A stretch of 64,000 nucleotides of DNA from assembly GCF_024753285.1 (NCBI RefSeq), contig NZ_JANUGW010000003.1, positions 124,001-188,000 on the forward strand, given 5' to 3'. Below the pieces are notes generated by a model. The model searched no databases. It worked only from the letters and a program-made list of their open reading frames with translations, and had not been told where the DNA came from. Below, piece by piece: positions 28,682 to 38,033 of this stretch. Each line of letters begins with the position of its first letter. The stretch's first letter is position 1. The stretch comes from Massilia pinisoli. Its GTDB lineage: Bacteria > Pseudomonadota > Gammaproteobacteria > Burkholderiales > Burkholderiaceae_D. The position numbers were made by a program, and so were the translations under genes.

Positions 28682-30628
28682 ATGCCCCGATTCCCCTTCC
28701 TGACGATCGTGCGCCTGCTGGCCGCGCTGCTCCTGGCCTGCCTCGCCATCGCCCCCGCGGCCCGTGCCGACGAGGACTTCCTGCCCCCGGAACAGGCGTT
28801 CAAGTTTTCCGCGCACATGGCGGATGCGCACACGGTCGTCGTCAACTACGCGATCGCCGACGGTTATTACATGTACCGCGAGCGCTTCCACTTCAGCGCC
28901 GCCGGCGCGAAGCTGGGCGAGCCCGTGCTGCCGGCCGGGAAGGTCAAGTACGACGACACGTTCCAGAAAAACGTCGAGACTTATCACAACGGCGTCGAGA
29001 TCCGCATCCCCGTCGACGCGACCGGACCCTTCACGCTGAACGCCTCCGGCCAGGGCTGCGCCGACAAGGGCTTGTGCTATCCGCCCCAGGACGCGTCGAT
29101 CCGGCTCGCGCCGGGCGCGGCGGCAGGCGGCGCCGCAGGACCGCAGATCAGCATTGCGCCGGGGCAGGGCGGCGGCTTCGCATTCCCGGGGCAGGCTGCC
29201 CAGCCGGCGCCGCAAGTCGATATGCCGGCCGCGCAGCCGGTGCCGGTGCCGGCCGCAGCACCGTCGGTCGCAGCGCCGGCCGCCGGAGCGCCGGCCGCCG
29301 GATCGCCGGCCGCCGGATCGCCGGCCGCAACAACTTCCGTCGCAGCGGCGACCCAGCGGTCCGAGCTGTCCGGCATCGCCTCCCTGCTGCAAGGCGGCCG
29401 CCTGCTGGCGATCATCCCCGCGTTCATCCTGCTGGGCCTGGGCCTCGCGTTCACGCCGTGCGTATTGCCGATGGTGCCGATCCTGTCGTCGATCATCGTC
29501 GGCGAGGGCAAGGACGTGCACCGCACGCGCGGCTTCGTGCTGTCGCTCGCGTATTCGATGGGCATGGCGATCGTCTACACGGCGTTGGGCGTGGCCGCCG
29601 GCCTCGTCGGCGAAGGACTCGCGGCCGCGCTGCAGAACCCGTGGGTACTGTCCGCGTTCGCGCTGCTGATCGCGGCGATGTCGCTGTCGATGTTCGGCGT
29701 GTTCCAGCTGCAGGTTCCCGCCGCGCTGCAGACGCGTCTTGCCACCGCATCCGGGCGCCAGGCGTCCGGCAAGCTGGCCGGCGTGTTCGTGATGGGTGCG
29801 ATCTCCGCGCTGATCGTCGGCCCGTGCGTGGCGGCGCCGCTCGCCGGAGCGCTCGTGTACATCAGCCAGACGCGCGACGTCGTCATCGGCGGCGCCGCGC
29901 TGTTCGCGATGGCGATCGGCATGAGCATTCCGCTGCTGCTGGTGGGCGTGTCTGCCGGTTCGCTGCTGCCGCGCGCCGGCATGTGGATGGAGTCCGTGAA
30001 ACGGTTCTTCGGCGTGCTGATGCTGGCGATGGCCTTGTGGATGGCCGCGCCCGTGCTGCCGGGGCTCGTGCAGATGCTGCTGTGGGCCGCGCTGCTGCTG
30101 GGCTATGGCGTTTATCTGCTGCGCGGCCTCGGCCAGCGTGGCCATCGGGCCGGCCCCGCCATCGGTGCGGCGGCCGTCGTGCTCGGCGCGATCCAGCTGG
30201 TGGGCGCGGCGAGCGGCGCGCGCGATCCGCTCGCGCCGCTGGCCCGCTTCACGGGCGGCGCGCCGGCGCAGTCCCTCGCGTTCACGCGCATCAAGACGAT
30301 GGCCCAGCTCGACGCTGCGCTGGCCGCGACCGGGAGCCGCACTGCGATGCTCGATTTTTACGCGGACTGGTGCGTGTCGTGCAAGGAGATGGAAAAGCTG
30401 ACGTTCGTCGATCCGGCCGTCAAGGCGCGCCTGGCGAACACGGTGCTGCTGCAGGTCGACGTGACGGCCAACGATGCGGACGACCGGGCGATGCTCAAGC
30501 GGTTCGGCCTGTTCGGGCCGCCGGGCATCATCCTGTTCGACAAGCAGGGCAAGGAAATCGCGGACAGCCGCGTGATCGGCTACCAGGACGCGAGGAAATT
30601 CCTGCAGTCGTTAAGTAAGCTGATGTAG
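28682..30628 (+). CDS. dsbD: thiol:disulfide interchange protein DsbD
   Basis: A 648-residue inner-membrane electron carrier that moves thioredoxin electrons to periplasmic DsbC/CcmG-type partners. It has a signal peptide (1-29), the N-terminal alpha domain with Cys126 and Cys132 (GQGCADKGLCYPP), and a Pro/Ala-rich linker with a tandem repeat at about 197-216. Eight membrane helices follow with redox Cys in FTPCVLPMVPI and VGPCVAAPL. The C-terminal thioredoxin-like gamma domain has Cys564/Cys567 (WCVSCKE). All six catalytic Cys are present. The gene ends in a TAG that belongs to the REP-like palindrome. Confidence 0.95.
   Translation: MPRFPFLTIVRLLAALLLACLAIAPAARADEDFLPPEQAFKFSAHMADAHTVVVNYAIADGYYMYRERFHFSAAGAKLGEPVLPAGKVKYDDTFQKNVETYHNGVEIRIPVDATGPFTLNASGQGCADKGLCYPPQDASIRLAPGAAAGGAAGPQISIAPGQGGGFAFPGQAAQPAPQVDMPAAQPVPVPAAAPSVAAPAAGAPAAGSPAAGSPAATTSVAAATQRSELSGIASLLQGGRLLAIIPAFILLGLGLAFTPCVLPMVPILSSIIVGEGKDVHRTRGFVLSLAYSMGMAIVYTALGVAAGLVGEGLAAALQNPWVLSAFALLIAAMSLSMFGVFQLQVPAALQTRLATASGRQASGKLAGVFVMGAISALIVGPCVAAPLAGALVYISQTRDVVIGGAALFAMAIGMSIPLLLVGVSAGSLLPRAGMWMESVKRFFGVLMLAMALWMAAPVLPGLVQMLLWAALLLGYGVYLLRGLGQRGHRAGPAIGAAAVVLGAIQLVGAASGARDPLAPLARFTGGAPAQSLAFTRIKTMAQLDAALAATGSRTAMLDFYADWCVSCKEMEKLTFVDPAVKARLANTVLLQVDVTANDADDRAMLKRFGLFGPPGIILFDKQGKEIADSRVIGYQDARKFLQSLSKLM
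29273..29328 (+). repeat. 15-bp tandem repeat inside dsbD
   Basis: About 3.7 copies of gcgccggccgccgga (the later copies start tcg). It encodes AP/SPAAG repeats in the linker between the alpha and membrane domains. The unit is a multiple of three, so copy-number changes would alter linker length without a frameshift. Confidence 0.8.
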
Positions 30629-30724
30629 GGTGGACGGGTCTCCCGTCCACGCGTCCAATCCGGGCGCGCATTGCGGCAGAGCTCGCGGCAGTTGAACGCG
30701 TGGACGGCAAGCCGTCCACCCTAC
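30625..30724. repeat. bipartite REP-like palindrome, copy 2
   Basis: A 100-base element with the same two hairpin arms as the element at 12810-12883 but in opposite overall orientation: the arm with GGACGGG-tct-CCCGTCC comes first and GGACGGC-aa-GCCGTCC last. The spacer between arms is about 26 bases longer. It lies between convergent dsbD and the Spy-like gene and supplies the TAG stop of dsbD (30626-30628). Confidence 0.85.
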
Positions 30725-30727
30725 GCA

Positions 30728-31219
30728 TCAGCCCTGCGCGGTATTGCCGCGGTGGCCGTGCCCAAAGCGGCCGTGGCCGAAATGCGATGCCTTCTCGTCA
30801 AACGTCTTCTTCTGGTCCGCGCTCAACGTGGAATAGAACGTGTTGAGGGCACCCTGGCGCTGCTCGAGGGCGGCCGTGCGCTGCTTCTGCATCTCGATCA
30901 TCTTCGCCATGCGTTCCGGCGCCGTCAGGTGGGTCCAGGCGGCGCGGTCGTGCTGCGCGTGCGCCGGCGGCTGCATCGCGTTGACGAAGGCGGTCCAGGC
31001 GCTTTCCTGCGCGGGCGTGATCTTCAGCTCGTCGTGGAGCTTCGCGATGCGCTGTGCCCGGAATTGCTCACGCTGTTCCGGCGTCAGTTTCTCGTGCTGC
31101 ATGCCGTGGCGGGCCTGCGGTGCGCTCTGGTCCGTCGTCTGGGCGTGAGCGCCCAGTGCCGTGGCGCCGAGGGTCAGCGCGGACAGTGCGGCGAGGAGGT
31201 GTTTGCGGTAGGTTTTCAT
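30728..31219 (-). CDS. Spy/CpxP family periplasmic protein
   Basis: A 163-residue secreted protein. The signal peptide ends AHA-Q near residue 27. The helical body has the two LTxxQ-type repeats of the family (KLTPEQREQ and LSADQKKTF, with a related KITPAQESAW). The tail is His/Gly-rich (HFGHGRFGHGHRG) and could bind metal. Family members are ATP-independent chaperones or feedback inhibitors of envelope-stress kinases. It is divergent from the two-component system at 31447, the arrangement seen for CpxP and CpxRA, so it may be both target and modulator. Confidence 0.75.
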   Translation of the reverse strand: MKTYRKHLLAALSALTLGATALGAHAQTTDQSAPQARHGMQHEKLTPEQREQFRAQRIAKLHDELKITPAQESAWTAFVNAMQPPAHAQHDRAAWTHLTAPERMAKMIEMQKQRTAALEQRQGALNTFYSTLSADQKKTFDEKASHFGHGRFGHGHRGNTAQG

Positions 31220-31446
31220 CTCGTATCCTAGTCAGGGTTGAACGTGGCGAACGGCCACACGTTGTCATCTTGCTCCGATCGGCGGCTATCACGTCGTCTT
31301 CGCATGCCGTTCATCATGGGCTGGAGTTGTAAGCGCAGCGTTTCCGCTGCCTCGTTCTTTGTATCAATTTGTTTCCGTGGAAGATCCATATACACGCCGA
31401 TACAAAGTCGCTGTTCAGGGGCGCGGCAAGTCGCGATAATGACGAC

Positions 31447-32175
31447 ATGGACAATCCATCTACCATCCTGATCGTCGACGACGACCGCGATATCCGCTCG
31501 CTGCTGGCCGATTACCTGGAAGCGAACGGCTACCGCGCGCTGGCCGCGGCCGACGGCACCGCCATGTGGAAAATCCTCGACGAATCTCGTCCGGACCTGA
31601 TCGTGCTCGACCTGAACCTGCCGGGCGACGACGGCCTCACCCTGTGCCGCAAGCTGCGCGCGCATTCGACGATGCCCGTCATCATGCTGACGGCCCGCAG
31701 CGAGCCGCTGGACCGCATCCTCGGCCTGGAAATGGGCGCCGACGACTACCTGCCGAAGCCGTTCGAGCCGCGCGAACTGCTGGCGCGCATCCGCAGCGTG
31801 CTGCGCCGCAGCCACGCGATGCCGCCGACGTCGCAGGCCGAGAACGTGCAGCAGATGAAATTCTCCGGCTGGACGCTCGACCTCACGGCGCGCCACCTCG
31901 TCAACCCGCAGGGCGTGATCATCATGCTGTCGGGCGCCGAGTTCCGCCTGCTGCGCGTCTTCCTCGAACACCCGAACCGCGTGCTGAACCGCGACCAGCT
32001 GCTGAACCTCACGCAGGGCCGCGACGCCGATCCGTTCGACCGCTCGATCGACATCCAGATCAGTCGCCTGCGCCAGAAGCTCGGCGAAGATGCGCGCATG
32101 CCGCAGATCATCAAGACCGTCCGCAACGGCGGCTACGTGCTGGCCGGCCAGGTCACGGTGGAGCCGAGCGCGTGA
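31447..32175 (+). CDS. OmpR/PhoB-type response regulator
   Basis: A 242-residue DNA-binding regulator. The receiver domain has acidic residues Asp11-Asp13, phosphoacceptor Asp55 (LIVLDLNLPG) and Lys104 (LPKPFEP). The winged-helix output domain occupies about 140-235 (SGAEFRLLRVFLEHPNRVLNRDQLL, IRTVRNGGYVLAG-like end). The frame extends to 31369, but ATG 31447 gives the normal N terminus DNPSTILIVDDD. The last four bases overlap the kinase start. It is closest in pattern to OmpR/RstA-like regulators. Confidence 0.92.
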   Translation: MDNPSTILIVDDDRDIRSLLADYLEANGYRALAAADGTAMWKILDESRPDLIVLDLNLPGDDGLTLCRKLRAHSTMPVIMLTARSEPLDRILGLEMGADDYLPKPFEPRELLARIRSVLRRSHAMPPTSQAENVQQMKFSGWTLDLTARHLVNPQGVIIMLSGAEFRLLRVFLEHPNRVLNRDQLLNLTQGRDADPFDRSIDIQISRLRQKLGEDARMPQIIKTVRNGGYVLAGQVTVEPSA

Positions 32176-33539
32176 GAGCTTTCCTCGGCTCGATGACGGG
32201 CCGCGTGTTCGCCACCCTGCTGCTCGGCATCCTGATCACGGCCGCGCTGACGCAGCTGCTGGCCGATACCGAGCGCGCGCACGTCATCGACGAGTTCCGC
32301 GACCTGCACAACCTCGACCGCGCGGAACAACTGATCATGGCCACGGAGATCGTGCCGGAATCGGCGCGCAAGGCCTACCTGGACGTCGCGAACCGGCCCG
32401 GCATGCAGCTCGTCGACGTCGACACCGTCCCGGCCGGGATGGCGCCGACCAATTCCGAATTCGCCCGGGCGCTGGCCGCGCGCATGGGCAAGGGCTACGT
32501 GATGCGCTCGCTGGCCGCGCGCCCGGCCGCGTGCGCGACGGCGCGCGAGCAGCCCGTCGTGTTCGGCCTGCTGCGCATGAAGTGGCGCGGCACGTGCGAG
32601 AGCATCAGCGTGCGCCTGCGCGACGGCGACGAGCTCGTGCTGTCCGTGCTGCCGCCGCGTTCGGCCACGTCGCCGCAGCGCACCGACTACAGGTGGACGA
32701 TCTCGTTGACCCTCGTCAGCGTCGCCTTCCTCGCCTACCTCGTGGCGCGCATGACGACGCGGCCGCTGAAGCAGCTGGCGCAGGCCGCGAAGGATCTCGG
32801 CAACGACATCAACCACCCGGCGCTCGACCTCACCGGTGCCGACGAGATCCGCCAGGCCAGCGCCGCGTTCAACGCGATGCAGGCGCGCATCCGCCAGTAC
32901 ATCTTCCAGCGCACGCAGATGCTGGCCGCCATCACGCACGACCTGCAGACGCCGCTCACGCGCATGCGCCTGCGCCTGGAAAAAGTCGGCGAGCAGGAAT
33001 TGAAGGAACGGCTGATCGGCGACCTGTCGGCGATGCAGGCGATGGTGCGCGAAGGCCTCGACCTGGCGCGCAGCATGGACGCGAACGAAGCCATGCAGAT
33101 GCTCGACCTCGACTCGCTGCTCGATTCCGTCGTCGCGGACGCGGCCGAGAGCAGCCAGCGCGTGACCTTGTCCGGCCACGCCGGCATGGCGCTGCTGGGT
33201 CGGCCGAGCGACCTGCGCCGCTGCCTCGTCAACCTGATCGACAACGCCGTCAAGTACGGCCATGCCGCGAAGGTCCACGTCGACCGCATCAACGGGGCCG
33301 CGCGCATCCGCATCCGCGACGCCGGCCCCGGCATCCCCCGCGCCGAGCTCGCGCACGTGTTCGACCCGTTCTACCGTGTCGAAACGTCGCGCTCGCGCGA
33401 ATCGGGCGGGACGGGCCTGGGCCTGACGATCGCCCGCAACATCGCCGAGCAGCACGGCGGCAGCATCGCCCTCGTCAATCACCCGGAAGGCGGGCTGGAG
33501 GCGACCCTGATGTTGCCGGAATATTACCCGGGCAAGTAA
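32172..33539 (+). CDS. sensor histidine kinase (EnvZ/RstB-like)
   Basis: A 455-residue membrane kinase partnered with the preceding regulator. TM1 is at about 10-30, the periplasmic sensor at 31-172 with a possible disulfide pair (Cys121, Cys142), TM2 at 175-193 and HAMP at about 194-247. The H box is MLAAITHDLQTPLTRMR with His256. The ATPase N box is NLIDNAVKYG, with DAGPGI and GGTGLGLTIA. The start is GTG 32172, overlapping the TGA of the regulator; ATG 32193 is an alternative that only removes seven residues. Confidence 0.9.
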   Translation: MRAFLGSMTGRVFATLLLGILITAALTQLLADTERAHVIDEFRDLHNLDRAEQLIMATEIVPESARKAYLDVANRPGMQLVDVDTVPAGMAPTNSEFARALAARMGKGYVMRSLAARPAACATAREQPVVFGLLRMKWRGTCESISVRLRDGDELVLSVLPPRSATSPQRTDYRWTISLTLVSVAFLAYLVARMTTRPLKQLAQAAKDLGNDINHPALDLTGADEIRQASAAFNAMQARIRQYIFQRTQMLAAITHDLQTPLTRMRLRLEKVGEQELKERLIGDLSAMQAMVREGLDLARSMDANEAMQMLDLDSLLDSVVADAAESSQRVTLSGHAGMALLGRPSDLRRCLVNLIDNAVKYGHAAKVHVDRINGAARIRIRDAGPGIPRAELAHVFDPFYRVETSRSRESGGTGLGLTIARNIAEQHGGSIALVNHPEGGLEATLMLPEYYPGK

Positions 33540-33691
33540 TCGAGACACCGCGTGCAACGCCGCGGCAAATTCTCGCGGGTAGAAACATTCCAGATACACC
33601 CGTGTGGGAGAATCGCCGCGAAGGCTGAACGCCTGACTCATCGCATCAAACATAACGAGATCGACCGCGCGACAGCGGCACAGGGAATGGA

Positions 33692-34864
33692 ATGAAAAGC
33701 AAAACGATCGGGATCATCGCCGCTGCCGCCGTGGTGGTCGGCGCCGGTACGTGGTGGTTGAACCGTGGGGCCGAATCGCACGGCGGCGAGGCCGGTGCCA
33801 AGGACAAGGGCGCGCAGCCGCCGGCCGTCGTCAACGTCGTGACGCCGCAACGCCAGGACGTGGCCGTCGTCCAGCAGGCCAACGGCACCGTGACGCCGAT
33901 CCGTACCGTCGACCTGCACCCGCAGACGACGGCCACCATCCGGCAAGTCCACATCAAGGAAGGCCAGTTCGTCAAACAGGGCGAGCTGATGTTCTCGCTG
34001 GACGACCGCGCGGACCGCGCCAACCTCGACAAGGCCCAGGCTCAGGTCGAGCGCGACCGCGCGTCGCTCGCGGACGTCGAGCGCCAGTTCAAGCGCAGCC
34101 AGGACTTGTTTGCGCAACACTTCATCGCCCAGAGCGCCGTCGACACCTTGCGCGCGCAGGTCGACCAGGCCCGCGCCACCTTGCAGGCCGACGCCGCGGC
34201 CGCGCGCGCGAACAGCGTCGCGACGAGCTACACGGCGATCCGCGCGCCGATGTCCGGCCGCGTGGGCGGCATCGGCGTCTATCCGGGCAGCCTCGTGCAG
34301 CCGGCGACGTCGCTGACGACGATCACGCAGCTCGACCCGATCACCGTCGCGTTCACGTTGCCGGAATCCAGCTTGCCGGCGCTGCTCGCGGCGCAGAAGC
34401 GGGGCAAGGTCGACGTCGAGGCGCTGCCCGGCGCCGACCTGGCGCCCGTGAAGGGCCAGCTCAGCTTCGTCGACAACACGGTCGACCCGCAAGCCGGCAC
34501 GATCAAGGTGAAGGCCGAGTTCGACAACCGCGAGACCACCTTGTGGCCCGGCCAGTACGTGAACACGAAGGTCGTCGTGCAGACCTTGAAGGATGCCGTC
34601 GTGATCCCGCAGAACGCGATCATCACGAATGCCCAGGGCACGTTCGTGTACGTGCTCGAGAAAGACCGGTCGGCCCGCCTCGTGCCCGTGCAGCGCGTGT
34701 ATGGCGCAGGGCTGGACGCGGCCGTCAGCGGCCTCGCCGGCACCGAGCAGGTGATCACGGACGGCAAGCAGAACGTGCGTCCCGGCGCCAAGGTGCGCCT
34801 CGCGTCGGAACCGAACAAGGGCAGTGACAACGGCAAGGCCGTCCACGTCGCCGACAAGGGCTGA
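33692..34864 (+). CDS. RND efflux periplasmic adaptor (MFP/HlyD family)
   Basis: A 390-residue adaptor anchored by one N-terminal hydrophobic segment (6-23) without a lipobox Cys. The lipoyl halves flank an alpha-helical hairpin (about 100-180), then come the beta-barrel (TTITQLDPITVAFTLPESSL) and the membrane-proximal domain. It is typical of MdtA/AcrA-like subunits. Its stop is three bases from the pump gene. The two-component genes lie 152 bases upstream on the same strand, so they may control it. Confidence 0.9.
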   Translation: MKSKTIGIIAAAAVVVGAGTWWLNRGAESHGGEAGAKDKGAQPPAVVNVVTPQRQDVAVVQQANGTVTPIRTVDLHPQTTATIRQVHIKEGQFVKQGELMFSLDDRADRANLDKAQAQVERDRASLADVERQFKRSQDLFAQHFIAQSAVDTLRAQVDQARATLQADAAAARANSVATSYTAIRAPMSGRVGGIGVYPGSLVQPATSLTTITQLDPITVAFTLPESSLPALLAAQKRGKVDVEALPGADLAPVKGQLSFVDNTVDPQAGTIKVKAEFDNRETTLWPGQYVNTKVVVQTLKDAVVIPQNAIITNAQGTFVYVLEKDRSARLVPVQRVYGAGLDAAVSGLAGTEQVITDGKQNVRPGAKVRLASEPNKGSDNGKAVHVADKG

Positions 34865-34867
34865 GCA

Positions 34868-37800
34868 ATGAATTTGTCCGAACTGTGCATCCGCCGGCCT
34901 GTGATGGTCGTGCTGCTGTCGATCAGCCTGATCCTCGTCGGCATCCTCGCGTATTCGCACATCCCCGTGGCGGCGCTGCCCAGCTATAACACGCCCGTCA
35001 TCAACGTCAACGCCAACCTCGACGGCGCAAGCCCGGAGACGATGGCGTCGTCCGTCGCGCTGCCGCTGGAAAAACAGTTCTCGACGATCGCAGGCATCAA
35101 CCTGATCACGTCGACGAGCACGCAGGGCAGCACGTCGCTCACCTTGGAATTCGATCCGTCGATCGACGTCAACGCGGCCGCCGTCGACGTGCAGGCCGCG
35201 CTCCTGGCCGCGCAGCGCCAGCTGCCGCAGGAAATGACGACCTTGCCGTCGTACCGCAAGGTCAACCCGGCCGACGCACCCGTGCTGTTCATGACGATGA
35301 CGTCGCCGTCGATGAACTTGTCGGAACTGAACGACTACGCGGAGAACCTCGTGTCGCCCGCGATCTCCACGTTGCCGGGCGTGGCGCAAGTGTCCGTCAA
35401 CGGCGGCAAGCGCTTCGCCGTGCGCGTGCGCGCGAAGACGGACCTCATGAACGCCCGGAACATCACGATGGACGAGCTGGCGACGGCGCTGCGCTCGGCC
35501 AACTCGAACTCCGCGCTGGGCATCCTCGACGGCCCGCAGCAGACGCTGACGATCCAGGGCCCTGCGCAGATGATGAAGGCGGCCGACTTCGAGAACCTCA
35601 TCGTCGCCACGCGCGACAACCTGCCGGTGCGCCTGAAGGACGTGGCCACCGTCGAGGACAGCTACCAGTCGACCCGCGCCTTCGGCGCCTACAACGGCGA
35701 GCGCGCCATCGTGCTGCTCGTGCAGCGCCAGCCGAACGCGAACACGGTCGAAGTGGTCGATGGCGTGCGCCGCCTGCTGCCGCGCTTCCAGTCGCAGCTG
35801 CCGAGCTCCATCAAGATCAACCTCGTCAACGACCGCTCGCGCTCGATCCGCGAAGCGATCCACGACGTCAACTTCACGCTGGCGCTGACGGTGGGCCTCG
35901 TCGTCCTCGTGATCTTCCTGTTCCTGCACCGCGCGTCGGCCACGTTCATCCCCGCCGTCACGATGCCGATCTCGCTGCTGGGCGCGCTGGCGCTGCTGTA
36001 CTGGCTCGGCTACAGCCTCGACAACGTGTCGCTGCTCGGGATCACGCTGGCCGTCGGCCTCGTCGTCGACGATGCCATCGTCGTGCTGGAAAACATCGTG
36101 CGCCACATCGAGATGGGCAAGACGCCGCTGCGCGCCGCGCTCGACGGGGCGCGCGAGATGGGCTTTACCATCGTCTCGATTTCCGTGTCCCTCGTCGCCG
36201 TGTTCATCCCGATCTTCTTCATGCCCGGCGTGATCGGCCTGCTGTTCCACGAATTCGCCGTGATCGTCGGCCTCGCGATCCTCGTGTCGGCCGCCGTGTC
36301 GCTGACCCTCGTGCCGATGCTGGCGTCGCGCCTGCTGCCGGCGCACGGCCACGACCACACGCAAGAGAAGAGCTTCATCGGCCGCCACTTCGAGGCCGCG
36401 TTCACGGCCGTGCGCAACGCCTACGAAAAGACGCTGGACGTGGCGTTGCGGCACCGCTTCGTCGTGCTGCTCATCGCGTTCGGCACGTTCGCGCTGACGG
36501 TCGTGCTGTACACCACGATCCCGAAAGGCTTCTTCCCCGAGGAAGATATCGGCCAGCTGCGCGTGACGACGGAGGCGGCCGAAGACATCTCGTCGTCCGC
36601 GATGGTCACGCTGCAGACGAAAGTGGCGCAGGTGATCCAGAACGATCCGGCCGTGCAGGACGTCACGTCGTTTTCCGGCGGCGGCAACAACGGCCGCATG
36701 TTCATCGTGCTGAAACCCCGCAGCGAACGCGACAAGATGCCGCAGGTCGTCGACCGCCTGCGCAAGGCCACGCACAAGATTGCCGGCGTCAACGTCTACA
36801 TGGCGCCCGTGCAGAACCTGCAGCTCGGCGGCCGCCCGAGCAAGAGCCGCTACCAGTACACGTTGCAGAGCGTGTCCGGCGCGGACATCGGCCAGTGGGC
36901 CAACGAGTATATGGAGCGCATGCGCAACAACCCGATGTTCCGCGACGTGACGAGCGACACGCAGGACAAGGGCCTGCAAGCCAAGCTCGACATCGACCGC
37001 GACAAAGCGAACCTGCTCGGTGTGCAACTGGGCGACATCCGCACGGCGCTGTACGCCGCGTTCGGCGAGCGCCAGGTGTCGACGATCTATTCGAGCGCGG
37101 CCAGCTATTACGTGATCCTGGAGACGGCGAACGAAGACCGCCAGTTCGAGGACGCGCTGTCGCGCCTGTCCGTGCGCAGCAAGACGGGCCAGCTCGTGCA
37201 ACTGTCCAGCGTGGCCAACGTGAAGCGCACGGTCGGGCCCATCGCCGTCAACCACCAGGGCCAGCTGCAGGCGATCACCTTGTCGTTCAACCTCGCGCCC
37301 GACGCGCCGCTCGGCGCCGCCACCGCGGCCATCGAGCAGATGGGCCGCGACATGAAGCTGCCCGCGTCGATCATCACGAAATACGGCGGCGACGCGGCCG
37401 TGTTCCAGGATTCGCAGTCGAGCCAGCTGATCCTGATCGTGGCGGCCGTCGGCGTGATCTACGTGCTGCTGGGCGTGCTGTACGAGAGTTTCATCCACCC
37501 GATCACGATCCTGGCCGGCCTGCCGTCGGCCGCCGTCGGCGCGCTGCTCACCTTGCGGCTGTTCAACCTGGACCTGACGATGATCGCCATCATCGGCATC
37601 CTGATGCTGATCGGCATTGTCAAAAAGAACGCGATCATGATGATCGACTTCGCCCTCGACGCCCAGCGCAACGGCGGCATGACGCCGGAACAGGCGATCC
37701 GCGAGGCGTGCATCCTGCGCTTCCGCCCGATCGTGATGACCACGTTGGCCGCGTTGATGGGCGCGCTGCCGATTGCCCTCGGCCTCGGTGCCGGCGCCGA

Positions 37801-37984
37801 GCTGCGCCAGCCGCTGGGCCTGGCCGTTTGTGGGGGGCTGATCTTCTCGCAAGTGATCACGCTGTACATCACGCCCGTCATCTACCTGTACCTCGACAAG
37901 TACAGCGGCAGCGGGCCGATGACGGATACACAGGTCGCCGACCTGGAGCGGGAGCCGAAGGTCGTGCTCACGAAGGTCGCTTGA
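34868..37984 (+). CDS. RND multidrug efflux pump, inner-membrane subunit
   Basis: A 1038-residue HAE1-type proton antiporter. It starts NLSELCIRRPVMVVLLSISL and has 12 transmembrane helices with two large periplasmic loops. The proton-relay Asp pair is in GLVVDDAIVVLEN (TM4), and the TM10 Lys lies in GIVKKNAIMMIDFA. The pattern is nearer to MdtB/MdtC-type pumps than AcrB. No outer-membrane channel gene (TolC/OprM) is in the operon, so it must borrow one encoded elsewhere. The substrate is unknown. Confidence 0.94.
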   Translation: MNLSELCIRRPVMVVLLSISLILVGILAYSHIPVAALPSYNTPVINVNANLDGASPETMASSVALPLEKQFSTIAGINLITSTSTQGSTSLTLEFDPSIDVNAAAVDVQAALLAAQRQLPQEMTTLPSYRKVNPADAPVLFMTMTSPSMNLSELNDYAENLVSPAISTLPGVAQVSVNGGKRFAVRVRAKTDLMNARNITMDELATALRSANSNSALGILDGPQQTLTIQGPAQMMKAADFENLIVATRDNLPVRLKDVATVEDSYQSTRAFGAYNGERAIVLLVQRQPNANTVEVVDGVRRLLPRFQSQLPSSIKINLVNDRSRSIREAIHDVNFTLALTVGLVVLVIFLFLHRASATFIPAVTMPISLLGALALLYWLGYSLDNVSLLGITLAVGLVVDDAIVVLENIVRHIEMGKTPLRAALDGAREMGFTIVSISVSLVAVFIPIFFMPGVIGLLFHEFAVIVGLAILVSAAVSLTLVPMLASRLLPAHGHDHTQEKSFIGRHFEAAFTAVRNAYEKTLDVALRHRFVVLLIAFGTFALTVVLYTTIPKGFFPEEDIGQLRVTTEAAEDISSSAMVTLQTKVAQVIQNDPAVQDVTSFSGGGNNGRMFIVLKPRSERDKMPQVVDRLRKATHKIAGVNVYMAPVQNLQLGGRPSKSRYQYTLQSVSGADIGQWANEYMERMRNNPMFRDVTSDTQDKGLQAKLDIDRDKANLLGVQLGDIRTALYAAFGERQVSTIYSSAASYYVILETANEDRQFEDALSRLSVRSKTGQLVQLSSVANVKRTVGPIAVNHQGQLQAITLSFNLAPDAPLGAATAAIEQMGRDMKLPASIITKYGGDAAVFQDSQSSQLILIVAAVGVIYVLLGVLYESFIHPITILAGLPSAAVGALLTLRLFNLDLTMIAIIGILMLIGIVKKNAIMMIDFALDAQRNGGMTPEQAIREACILRFRPIVMTTLAALMGALPIALGLGAGAELRQPLGLAVCGGLIFSQVITLYITPVIYLYLDKYSGSGPMTDTQVADLEREPKVVLTKVA

Positions 37985-37994
37985 CGATGGCGTC

Positions 37995-38033
37995 GTCGAT
38001 GTGAAATGGAGGCAGAATCCATTTCACATCGAC
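37995..38033 (+). terminator. perfect 16-bp hairpin after the RND operon
   Basis: GTCGATGTGAAATGGA (37995-38010) pairs perfectly with 38018-38033 around a 7-base loop, starting 10 bases after the pump stop codon. No T-run follows. It is likely a transcript 3' end or barrier, and its low GC compared with other terminators here is notable. Confidence 0.6.

Noticed and set aside
33638..37852. Minus-strand open frame of about 1400 codons opposite the RND genes
   Set aside because: It is a mirror frame of highly GC3-biased genes with a low-complexity His/Arg/Asp-rich product.
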